Of a stretch of 64,000 nt of DNA, positions 37,076-44,694 are shown one piece after another; the first letter of the stretch is position 1, and the number at the start of each line of letters is the position of its first letter. The position numbers and the translations under genes are program-made. The notes below the pieces were generated by a model. That model saw nothing but the letters and a program-made list of their open reading frames with translations. It did no database searches and was not told the DNA's origin. The stretch is from VRUE01 sp963824215 (GTDB taxonomy: Bacteria; Actinomycetota; Thermoleophilia; Solirubrobacterales; 70-9): positions 372,001-436,000 of the forward strand of contig CAWGOE010000001.1 in NCBI GenBank assembly GCA_963824215.1, read 5' to 3'.

Positions 37076-37852
37076 TTGCGAGCCCCCCGGCTGATCGGGG
37101 TTGCGCTGATCGTGGCGCTGATCGTGGCGGGCGTGGCGCGGGGTGAGGCGGGGGGCGACGGCAACGTCGTCGTTTCCTTCACCGGAGGGATCTCGCCCAA
37201 GACTCTGCCGCGGACGGGCACGGCGCCCGTCGGGGTGAGCATTGACACGACCTTCAAGGCGATCGACGGCGCCGATCCGCCGCCACAACTGCGTGAGATA
37301 TCGATCGGCATCAACCGGCAGGGAAAGATCTTCGACCGTGGGCTTCCGACCTGTCGCGTCCGCAGCATCCAGCCGACGACGATCGGGGCGGCACGGCGGA
37401 TCTGCGGCGGGGCGATCGTCGGCAGCGGTCACATCCAGGTTCGCATCCACCTCGAGAACCAGTCTCCGTTCACCTTCACGGGCCCGCTCCTCGTCTTCAA
37501 CGCCAAGCCGTCGGACGGCAAGCGGCGGCTGCTCGCGCAGGTCTACGGGATCAAGCCTCCCTCTGCCTTCGTCCTCACCTTCAAGATCCTCAAGCGGAGC
37601 GGCACCTACGGGACCGTGATCAGGACGGTGTTGCCAAAGTCGGCGCAGAAATGGGCTTACGTGACCCACTTCGATATGCGGCTACAGCGGACCTACACCT
37701 ACGGCGGAGAACGGCACAGCTTCGTCAGTGCGGGCTGCGCGGCGCCGGATGGCTTTGGCGCCGCCCTCTTCCCCTTCGCGCGCGGCAAGTTCGCCTTCGC
37801 AGGGGGACTCGACGTGACGATTCCGCTCAACCGCGAATGCCGAGTTCGCTGA
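37076..37852 (+). CDS. Secreted four-cysteine family protein, copy 6
   Basis: 258 residues from TTG at 37076, one base after the previous stop, with CGAGG ten bases upstream. A GTG at 37040 in frame would overlap the previous gene by 35 bases. Signal: LIGVALIVALIVAGVARG. Family landmarks are GGISPKTLPRTGTAPVGVSI, LPTCRVRS, AARRICGGAIVGSG, GPLLVFNAKPSDGK, AGCAAPDGF and LNRECRVR. This is the most diverged copy, but it again sits beside an MMPL gene. Confidence 0.75.
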   Translation: MRAPRLIGVALIVALIVAGVARGEAGGDGNVVVSFTGGISPKTLPRTGTAPVGVSIDTTFKAIDGADPPPQLREISIGINRQGKIFDRGLPTCRVRSIQPTTIGAARRICGGAIVGSGHIQVRIHLENQSPFTFTGPLLVFNAKPSDGKRRLLAQVYGIKPPSAFVLTFKILKRSGTYGTVIRTVLPKSAQKWAYVTHFDMRLQRTYTYGGERHSFVSAGCAAPDGFGAALFPFARGKFAFAGGLDVTIPLNRECRVR

Positions 37853-37859
37853 GAGGGGC

Positions 37860-38252
37860 TCAGGAGCCCGATATTGCCTTGATTGCTTCTTGCCACGCCG
37901 CCGGCACTTCGTTGTCGCGGCCTTCGGTGTGGAGTTGGGCCGAGGTGCTGATCAGGTCGGCGAGCAGGAGGACCGTTTCGGTGTCGCCCAGGGCAGCGAG
38001 GCGCTCGATCCCGAGGGCGTATAGGTAGTCGCCCGCCAGCAGCGCCAGGTCAGCATCGTGGGCGGAGAGCAGGCGCGACTCGCCGTAGTGCAGGAGGTAG
38101 CCCTCGCGCACGGCCTCCAACACGAGCGCGTACTCCCCGGGCGGGGCGAATGCAGCCTCATCGCCAGGGTCAACCACGTGGGGGGAGATCGGCGTTTCCT
38201 CCTCGCGCAGCTGGGTCGCGAGAAGCTGCAGGGCAGCCTTAGGGTCGCTCAC
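37860..38252 (-). CDS. Small hypothetical protein translationally coupled to hemL
   Basis: 130 residues from GTG at 38252, whose GTGA overlaps the hemL stop. It is helical: PKAALQLLATQLREEETPISPHV, then YALVLEAVREGYLLHYGESRLL and DADLALLAGDYLYALGIERLAALGDTE. The LLAGDYLYALGIERLA segment recalls a helix of polyprenyl synthases (GDYL-type), but the Asp-rich motifs are absent, so a catalytic role of that kind is unlikely. Coupling to hemL suggests a link to tetrapyrrole or quinone metabolism; that is inference. Confidence 0.65.
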   Translation of the reverse strand: MSDPKAALQLLATQLREEETPISPHVVDPGDEAAFAPPGEYALVLEAVREGYLLHYGESRLLSAHDADLALLAGDYLYALGIERLAALGDTETVLLLADLISTSAQLHTEGRDNEVPAAWQEAIKAISGS

Positions 38253-39521
38253 CGCAGCGCCTCGTCGAGCGACTCCGCCGCCGCCTCGAGCGTCCGCTCG
38301 ATCTCGGCCTCGCCGTGGGCGAGCGAGACGAACCAGGCCTCGAACTGCGACGGGGGCGGGTAGACGCCACGCTCCAGCATCGCCCGGCAGAAGCGAGCAT
38401 GGGCCTCGAGGTCGCAGGCGCAAGCGGCGGCGAAGTCGGTCACCGGCTCAGCGCCGAAGAAGAGGGTAAGTAGGCCTGGGGCAGATGAGAATCTGCAGCG
38501 GGCGATCGGCGGCCAGCTCCTGCAAGCCGCGGGCGAGAGTCGCGGTGAGCGCGTCGAGCCGCTCGTACGCGAGCGCGTCGAGCTGGCGCAGCGTTGCGAG
38601 CCCCGCTGCCACGGCAACTGGGTTGCCCGAGAGCGTGCCCGCTTGGTAGACGTCGCCGGCCGGCGCGATCCGCCCCATCGTCTCGCCCGGGCCGCCGAAG
38701 GCGGCTGCCGGCAAGCCGCCACCGAGCACCTTGCCGAGCACGGTCAGGTCCGGTTCAACCCCGTAGAGCTCTTGCGCGCCACCGCGGGCGAGGCGGAAGC
38801 CACTGATCACCTCATCGAAGATCAGCATTGCGCCGGCGTCGCGAGTGGCCGCGCGGAGGAATTCGAGGAAGCCAACCTCAGCCGGGACGACGCCCATGTT
38901 GGCCGGCAGCGGCTCGGCCAACATGGCGGCGACGGGATGGTCGGCAAGCGCCCGCTCAACCGCCTCGCGATCGTTCCACGGCACCACCACCGTGGTCGCG
39001 GTCTGGGCGGCGGTGACGCCAGGGCTGGCGGGAATCGCGAGCGTGGCCAGGCCGGAGCCGGCCTCGGCGAGCAGGCCGTCGGAGTGACCGTGGTAGGCCC
39101 CGGCGAACTTGACCACGACCTCGCGGCTGGTCGTGGCGCGGGCGAGGCGGACGGCGCTCATCGAGGCCTCGGTTCCGGAGCTGGTCATTCGCAGCATCTC
39201 CACGGTGGGAACACGGGAGGCGACCTCCTCCGCCAGCTCCACCTCAGCCAGAGTGGCGGCGCCGTAGCTGGTGCCGCGTGCGGCCGCCTCGCTCACCGCC
39301 GCGACGACATCCGGGTGGGCGTGGCCGAGGATCAGCGGCCCCCAGGAGCAGACCCAGTCGATGTAACGATTGCCCTCGACGTCGAGTAGCTCGCAGCCCT
39401 CGCCGCGCTCGACGAAGATCGGCTCGCGACCGATCTGCCGCATCGCCCGCACCGGCGAGTTGACCCCGCCCGGCAGAACGCGCTGGGCCCGCTCGTACAG
39501 CTCGGAGTTACGCGTGTTCAG
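38249..39521 (-). CDS. hemL: glutamate-1-semialdehyde 2,1-aminomutase, frameshifted
   Basis: PLP enzyme that makes 5-aminolevulinate in the C5 pathway. Family motifs are GGVNSPVRA, DWVCSWGPLILGHAHP, SSGTEASMSAVRLAR, DEVISGFRLARGG, the lysine segment GKVLGGGLPAAAFGG and AGTLSGNPVA. The frame breaks near 38480: LQELAADRPLQ should run into SSAPGLLTLFFGAEPVTDF, which lies in another frame, and removing one base restores it. The N-terminus NTRNSELYERAQRVLPGG has no ATG, GTG or TTG. The best start is CTG at 39521, overlapping the end of ahbAB. Confidence 0.88.
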
Positions 39522-40590
39522 CGTCCCACCGGGCGTAGTCGTCGGTGAAGTAGTGGAGGCGGATCTTCTTGTACTCGGTCGAGGAGTAGAGGGTTGCGCG
39601 GTCCTCCGGTCCCATCCCGCACTCGGCGGCGATCGAGTCGAGGATCGCGTCGCACTCCTCCTTCGAGCGACCGTGGGCCATCGTGAAGACGCTGTAGGGC
39701 CAGTCCTCGTAGGTCGGGCGCTGGTAGCAGTGGGAAATGCCACGGAAGGAGGCCATCCGCCGGCCGGTCTCGAAGATCTCCTCCCCGGGGACCTTCCAGA
39801 CCCCCATCCCGTTGGCTGAGAAACCCGCCCGGCGGTGGTAAAGGATCGCGGCGACGCGGCGCAGCAGCTTGCGATCGACCATCGTCCGCAGCCGCTCGAG
39901 CAGTTCCTCGGTCCCGATGCCAAGCTCGGCGGCCGCAGCGTCATAGGGTCGCTCGACCGGTTCCATCGGTCCCTGTAGGGCCTTGATCGTGGCGATGTCG
40001 TCGCCGTCGTAGGGCTGGCGCTCCAGCTCGCGGGGAGGCGCGGCCTCGACCGCCGCTGCAAGCGCGTCGGTGCCCTTCTCCATCTCCAGGTTCATGTTGA
40101 TCTTGAACAGGGTCAGGGTGGGCAGCTGGCGCATCGACTCAGCGCCGGTCTCGCGCATCAGCGCCTCCAGGGTCCCCGCCATCCCCAGCTCCGAGTCGGG
40201 GGGCACGGCGATCGTGAACCAGAGGTTGAAGTCGTGGGTGCGCAGGTAGTTGTGGGAGACGCCGGGATGGGCGTTGACCGCTGCGGCGGCGCGCTGCGGA
40301 TTCTCGGCGTCGACTTTGGCGGCGACCAGCATCGAGTCGTAGCCGAGAGCGCGCGTGTCGAAGATCGGCGTGATCTCGCGGATGATTCGCTCGTCGAGCA
40401 GCCTACGCGTGCGAGCGAGGATGTCATCGAGCTCGAGTTCGGCCTCGGATGCGAGCAGCGCGAAGGGCTCGGCGTCGAGCGGGAAGCTCGACTGGAGCAG
40501 GTTCATCAACCGCTTGTCGGTCTCGTCGAGCGGAATCGCCGCCCCGTCCTTGCGGGAGCGCGCCTTCGACTGTGGGACTTTTACGGTCAC
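39508..40590 (-). CDS. fused siroheme decarboxylase-like protein (AhbA-AhbB type, Lrp/AsnC fold)
   Basis: 360 residues from GTG at 40590; longer in-frame starts would overlap hemB. Two successive Lrp/AsnC-type units are visible. The first has a winged helix (LDETDKRLMNLLQSSFPLDAEPF) and GVSHNYLRTHDFNLWFTIA. The second has AAAELGIGTEELLERL, then RRAGFSANGMGVWKV, GISHCYQRPTYEDWPYSVFTMAHG. These match the two subunits of siroheme decarboxylase (AhbA/AhbB, NirDLGH), here in one chain. Location between hemB and hemL supports a tetrapyrrole role, catalytic or as a heme-sensing regulator. Confidence 0.82.
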   Translation of the reverse strand: MTVKVPQSKARSRKDGAAIPLDETDKRLMNLLQSSFPLDAEPFALLASEAELELDDILARTRRLLDERIIREITPIFDTRALGYDSMLVAAKVDAENPQRAAAAVNAHPGVSHNYLRTHDFNLWFTIAVPPDSELGMAGTLEALMRETGAESMRQLPTLTLFKINMNLEMEKGTDALAAAVEAAPPRELERQPYDGDDIATIKALQGPMEPVERPYDAAAAELGIGTEELLERLRTMVDRKLLRRVAAILYHRRAGFSANGMGVWKVPGEEIFETGRRMASFRGISHCYQRPTYEDWPYSVFTMAHGRSKEECDAILDSIAAECGMGPEDRATLYSSTEYKKIRLHYFTDDYARWDAEHA

Positions 40591-40648
40591 GCGCTCACGC
40601 TCAGTCGGTCGCAAAGAATCAGATTGCGATGCTCCCTCATTCGGTTCG

Positions 40649-41617
40649 CTAAAGCCACTCAGCGGCCTCCTTCGCGTAATAGGTGACGATCGCATCGGCG
40701 CCGGCGCGGCGGATTGCCGTCAGCGTCTCCAGCACAGCCGAGCGCTCGTCGATCCAGCCGTTGGCGGCGGCCGCCTTCAGCATCGAGTACTCGCCGGAGA
40801 CATGGTAGGCGGCAAGCGGAGCTTCGGTCTCCTGCTTGATCCGCCGCACGATGTCGAGATAGGGGATCGCCGGCTTCACCATCAACATGTCGGCCCCCTC
40901 ATCGAGGTCGAGCTTGGCCTCTCGCACGGCCTCGGCGGCGTTCGCCGGATCGAGCTGGTAGCCGCGCCGGTCGCCGAATTCCGGCGTCGACTCGGCGACC
41001 TCGCGGAAGGGTCCGTAGAAGGCCGAGGCGTACTTGGCGCTGTAGGCGATGATCGGCGTGCCGGCGTGGCCCTCCTCGTCGAGCTGGTGACGGATCGAGC
41101 CAACCCTGCCGTCCATCATGTCGCTCGGCGCAACCGCGTCGGCGCCCGCCTCGGCGTGGGAGATCGCCGTTTTCGCCAGCAGCTCGACGGTCAGGTCGTT
41201 GTCCACTTCGCCGTCGCGGACGAAGCCGCAGTGGCCGTGCGAGGTGTACTCGCAGAGGCAGACGTCGGTGATCACGGTCAGTTCGGGATGAGCCTCTTTC
41301 AGGGCCCGCACCGCCATCTGCACAACCCCCTCGTCGTCGTAGGCCCCCGAGCCGGTCTCGTCCTTGGCCGCCGGGACGCCGAAGAGCAGGATCGCGCCGA
41401 TCCCCGCGCTGGCGATCTCAGTCGCCTCGCCGACCAGCTCGGAGATCGAGAAGCGCTCGATGCCCGGCATCGAGGAGACCTCCTCGCGCACGCCCTCGCC
41501 GGCGACGACGAAAGCTGGCTGGATCAGGTGGGCTGCGGACAGCGTGGTCTCGCGCACCAGGCCGCGCAGGGTCTCGGTGCGGCGCAGGCGGCGCAGGCGG
41601 GTGCTTGGGAACTGCAT
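40649..41617 (-). CDS. hemB: delta-aminolevulinic acid dehydratase (porphobilinogen synthase)
   Basis: 322 residues from ATG at 41617, where TRLRRLRRTETLRGLVRET begins the family. It condenses two 5-aminolevulinate molecules to porphobilinogen. The metal site has all cysteines (DVCLCEYTSHGHCG), indicating a zinc-type enzyme. The two Schiff-base lysines are in AYSAKYASAFYGPFR and MVKPAIPYLD. First gene of the hemB-ahbAB-hemL unit. The frame stays open upstream through hairpin A1, but those residues are not part of the enzyme. Confidence 0.97.
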   Translation of the reverse strand: MQFPSTRLRRLRRTETLRGLVRETTLSAAHLIQPAFVVAGEGVREEVSSMPGIERFSISELVGEATEIASAGIGAILLFGVPAAKDETGSGAYDDEGVVQMAVRALKEAHPELTVITDVCLCEYTSHGHCGFVRDGEVDNDLTVELLAKTAISHAEAGADAVAPSDMMDGRVGSIRHQLDEEGHAGTPIIAYSAKYASAFYGPFREVAESTPEFGDRRGYQLDPANAAEAVREAKLDLDEGADMLMVKPAIPYLDIVRRIKQETEAPLAAYHVSGEYSMLKAAAANGWIDERSAVLETLTAIRRAGADAIVTYYAKEAAEWL

Positions 41618-41666
41618 CTGAGCGAGTTTAAGGGAGGGATGGAGTGCCCCTCGCTCCACCCTAATT

Positions 41667-41761
41667 GGGGAGGACGGGGATACCCCCGCCCCGACAAACG
41701 GCGGTCCAATTAGACCGCCGTTTTGAGTATCCGCCGGTTCGGGGGTATCCCCGTCCTCCCC
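41667..41761. repeat. Hairpin element A1 (hemB / ABC transporter divergent spacer)
   Basis: Perfect 22-bp outer arms (41667-41688 with 41740-41761) enclose 51 bases. An inner perfect 10-bp stem pairs 41697-41706 with 41713-41722. Between outer and inner stems the minus strand reads AACCGGCGGATACTCAAA (41722-41739). A2 (44709-44799) has the same architecture and loop size; A3 (54473-54592) has the same conserved strand with unrelated arms. It lies between two divergent start codons, so a terminator role does not fit. Confidence 0.92.
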
Positions 41762-41786
41762 GTACCGGCCAGTAGCGTTCTCCGCC

Positions 41787-42491
41787 GTGGAGGCTCGGGG
41801 AATCGTCAAGCGATATGGAGAGCGGGAAGCGTTGCGGGGAGTCGACTTCGCTGCTGCCGCGGGAGAGCTTGTGGGGATCATCGGTCCCAATGGCGCGGGG
41901 AAGACGACGCTGCTGTCGATTCTTGCTGGGACGGTGAGGGCAGATGAGGGAGAGGTGCGGTCAGCGGACGGGGATGTCGGCTGGGTGCCGCAGCAGGCGG
42001 CGCTCTATCGGCGGCTGACGGTTGAGGAGAACCTGCTGCTCTTTGCTCGGCTTGAGAAGCACCCGGAGCCACGGGTGGCGGTTGAGGAGATGCTTGAGCT
42101 GACTGGGCTGCGGGAGCGGCGAGGCGAGATCGTCGCCAAGCTGTCCGGGGGGAATCAGCAGCGGATCAACATTGCGATCGGCCTCCTTGCACGCCCCGCG
42201 GTTCTGTTGCTGGACGAGCCCAGCGTCGGCCTCGACCCGCGTCAGCGAGCGCGGCTCTGGGAGTTCGTCTCCGCCCTCGCCGATCGCGGCACGACGGTGA
42301 TCTTCTCCACCCACGACATCCAGGAGGCCGAGCGCTACGGGCAACGCCTGCTCGTCCTGGCCGATGGCGAGAGCCTCTTCGACGGCGCGGCAGAAGAGCT
42401 TCGTGAGGCGGTGCGGGGCGAGGCCCCGGAGGCCGCCGGCAGTGACTTCGAGACCGCCTTCGTCACCTTCCTCCAGCACCGGGGCCATTGA
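41787..42491 (+). CDS. ABC transporter ATP-binding protein
   Basis: 234 residues from GTG. Walker A GPNGAGKTT (about residues 33-41), Q-loop WVPQQAALYRRLTVEEN, signature LSGGNQQRINIAIGLLARP, Walker B VLLLDEPSVGLDP and the switch histidine in FSTHDIQEAERYG are intact. It resembles export-type (DrrA/CcmA-like) subunits. TGATG overlap with the permease gene downstream makes a two-gene exporter. The divergent partner across hairpin A1 is hemB. Substrate not evident. Confidence 0.93.
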   Translation: MEARGIVKRYGEREALRGVDFAAAAGELVGIIGPNGAGKTTLLSILAGTVRADEGEVRSADGDVGWVPQQAALYRRLTVEENLLLFARLEKHPEPRVAVEEMLELTGLRERRGEIVAKLSGGNQQRINIAIGLLARPAVLLLDEPSVGLDPRQRARLWEFVSALADRGTTVIFSTHDIQEAERYGQRLLVLADGESLFDGAAEELREAVRGEAPEAAGSDFETAFVTFLQHRGH

Positions 42492-43840
42492 TGCGCTGGC
42501 TGCTGCTCAAGGACCTGCAGATTCTGCGACGCTCGTCGCTGCAGGCGGCCCTGCTGATCGCCTACCCCGTGCTGATCGCGCTGCTGATTGGCTTCGCGAT
42601 CTCGCGTGACCCGGGCAAACCAAAGGTCGCCTTCCTCAACGAGATCCCTCCAGGAGCGCGAGTTGCCGCAGGGAACGGGAAACTGCCGGCCGTCGGCGTC
42701 AACGATCGCATCTGCCGACGGGTCGAGTGCGTCGAGGTGAGCAATCGCGAGGAGGCCGAGGAGAAGGTGCGCGACGGCGACGTGCTGGCGGCGCTGATCC
42801 TGCCCGGCGACCTGATCGACCGGCTCAACTCGCTGGCGACGCTCAACCCCGAAACGCCGCAGGTCGACGTGATCGTCAATGAGGAGGATCCGGTAAAGGC
42901 TCGCTTGGTCGATGACCGGATCACGACCCTTCTGGCAGAAGCGAATCTGTTCATTGCCCGTCAGATCGCCGCTGAAGGCAGCCGCTATCTGGAGCTTGTC
43001 GTCAAGGGGGGCGACTTCGACGTGCTGGGGACGCCAGTGGAGATCCTCGGCTTGCGGAATACGGCAGCGATCCTGCGCTCGCTCCGCCCAGCCGTGCCCG
43101 CGGCGCAGCGGCGTGAGCTCGACCGGGCAATCCGCTTCGCCAGCCTCGCCCGCGACAACCTCGACGTCGCCGCCCCGCTGATCGATCGACTCGCGCAGCC
43201 GATCGAGGTCAAGAAACAGTCGATCAGCGCTCCCACCCCCCCTCTCGACAGCTTTGCGGTGGCAGTGGCGGCGACGCTGGTGCTCACCTTCGTCACCCTG
43301 CTGCTGGTCGCCGGCTCGCTCGCGCTCGAGCGCGAGGAAGGCACCTTCACTCGCCTGGCTGGCGGTCTGGTCTCGCGCTGGGAGCTGCTGGTCGAGAAGA
43401 TCGGGCTCGGGATCATCGTCGGGCTGGTCGTGACGCTGCTGATGCTCGCCGGGGTAGAGCTATTTGTCGGACTTGAGTGGGAGCGGTTCGGCCTTTGGCT
43501 GGCTGCGATCCTCGCCGCCGGTGCCGCTCTTGCGGCGGCCGGAGCGGCCCTGGGTGCGGCTGCGCGAGACGTCCGCGCCGTCTCCCTGCTCGCCTTCATG
43601 ATCGCGCTGCCGGTTGCGCTGCTCTCGCTAGTCCCGTCCGGCGCGGTTGGCGGGGCGCTCTATGACGCGATCCGGGTGATCACCGCGATCTTCCCCTTCA
43701 AGCCGGCCCTGCAGGCGATCAGCGCTGGGCTCGATTCCGCCGGGTCGGGGATCGGCGCCCCGCTGCTGCATCTGGCAATCCTCACTGTCGCTTACAGCGC
43801 GATCGCCCGCTTTGCTCTGCGCCGTTTCTCCGCCGTCTAA
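42491..43840 (+). CDS. ABC-2 type transporter permease
   Basis: 449 residues from ATG at 42491, which overlaps the ATPase stop; a TTG three bases upstream is possible. One membrane span near the N-terminus (AALLIAYPVLIALLIGFAI) is followed by a ~220-residue extracytoplasmic domain with two cysteines close together (ICRRVECVEVS). The C-terminal half has five spans (FAVAVAATLVLTFVTLLLVAG to FALRRF). This is the ABC-2/YhgE-like permease layout. It pairs with the ATPase just upstream. Confidence 0.88.
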   Translation: MRWLLLKDLQILRRSSLQAALLIAYPVLIALLIGFAISRDPGKPKVAFLNEIPPGARVAAGNGKLPAVGVNDRICRRVECVEVSNREEAEEKVRDGDVLAALILPGDLIDRLNSLATLNPETPQVDVIVNEEDPVKARLVDDRITTLLAEANLFIARQIAAEGSRYLELVVKGGDFDVLGTPVEILGLRNTAAILRSLRPAVPAAQRRELDRAIRFASLARDNLDVAAPLIDRLAQPIEVKKQSISAPTPPLDSFAVAVAATLVLTFVTLLLVAGSLALEREEGTFTRLAGGLVSRWELLVEKIGLGIIVGLVVTLLMLAGVELFVGLEWERFGLWLAAILAAGAALAAAGAALGAAARDVRAVSLLAFMIALPVALLSLVPSGAVGGALYDAIRVITAIFPFKPALQAISAGLDSAGSGIGAPLLHLAILTVAYSAIARFALRRFSAV

Positions 43841-43857
43841 TCCACCCTCCACCGCGC

Positions 43858-43896
43858 GGTCGAGGTTTGAACCGCTATGCGGGCCAAACCTCGACC
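43858..43896. repeat. Hairpin element F between ABC permease and ymdB
   Basis: A perfect 12-bp inverted repeat (43858-43869 GGTCGAGGTTTG with 43885-43896) encloses a small stem CCGC-TAT-GCGG. Imperfect pairing continues outward to about 43843-43911. It fills most of the 77-base spacer and has no T-run. Confidence 0.7.
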
Positions 43897-43917
43897 ACGG
43901 GCGGGTAGGGTCCTCGC

Positions 43918-44694
43918 ATGAGGGTGCTGTTCATCGGCGATGTCGTCGGCGGGCCGGGGAGGCGCGGCCTGCAGGCTGCGATGCCGCAGCTGCGCGAGCG
44001 CTACGGGCCCGACCTGACGATCGTCAACGGTGAGAACTCGGCGGGCGGCATGGGGATCACCGAGAAGACCGCCGACTTCCTCTTCAGGGCTGGCTGCGAC
44101 GTGATCACCACCGGCAACCACGTCTACCGCCACCGCGAGGCTTACGACTTTCTCGATCGGGCCGAGCGGGTGATCCGGCCCGCCAACTACCCACACGCCA
44201 ACCCCGGCAGGGGGCACATCGTGGTCGAGGCGGGCGGGATGCGTGTCGGCGTGATCAACCTCAGCGGCGCGATCGGTCTGCAGGTCGCGCGGCTGCCCTT
44301 TCACGAGGTCGACGCGATCCTCGAGCGGATCGAGGCCGACTGCGTCATCGTCGACTTCCATGCCGAAGTGAGCAGCGAGAAGGTCGCGATCGGTTGGCAC
44401 CTCGACGGCCGCGTCGCCGCCGTATTTGGCACCCACACCCACGTGCCCACCGCCGATGCCCGCGTCCTCCCCGGGGGCACCGCCCACATCTCGGACGTCG
44501 GCATGACTGGCTCACGGACCAGCGTGCTGGGTGTCAAGCCGGCGCAGGTGCTGGAGGGGATGACTACTCAGATGCCGGTGAAGTTTCAGACCGCCGAGGA
44601 CGACGTGTGGGTCATGGGGGCTGTGGTCGAGATCAACTCTCAGGGGCTGGCTGACTCGATCGAGCAGGTGATGGTGCCTGCTCCTGTTTCCTAG
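43918..44694 (+). CDS. YmdB-family metallophosphoesterase
   Basis: 258 residues, a complete member of the YmdB/TIGR00282 group of dinuclear-metal phosphodiesterases, some of which hydrolyse 2',3'-cyclic nucleotides. Metal and active-site motifs run in order: FIGDVVGGPGRRG (5-17), VNGENSAGGMGIT (about 40-52), TGNHVY, DFHAEVSSEK and GTHTHVPTAD. It sits after hairpin F. Its TAG stop shares the palindrome CTAG (44691-44694) with the stop of the convergent membrane gene. Confidence 0.93.
   Translation: MRVLFIGDVVGGPGRRGLQAAMPQLRERYGPDLTIVNGENSAGGMGITEKTADFLFRAGCDVITTGNHVYRHREAYDFLDRAERVIRPANYPHANPGRGHIVVEAGGMRVGVINLSGAIGLQVARLPFHEVDAILERIEADCVIVDFHAEVSSEKVAIGWHLDGRVAAVFGTHTHVPTADARVLPGGTAHISDVGMTGSRTSVLGVKPAQVLEGMTTQMPVKFQTAEDDVWVMGAVVEINSQGLADSIEQVMVPAPVS

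Noticed and set aside
41667..41761. A1 as an ordinary intrinsic terminator (stem followed by TTTT on the plus strand)
   Set aside because: It lies between two divergent start codons, where neither gene ends, and only four Ts follow the inner stem. Its architecture also recurs elsewhere in other contexts.
40649..41890. hemB starting at 41890 with a ~90-residue N-terminal extension
   Set aside because: The extension is hairpin A1 and spacer DNA read in frame. The enzyme family begins at the ATG at 41617.
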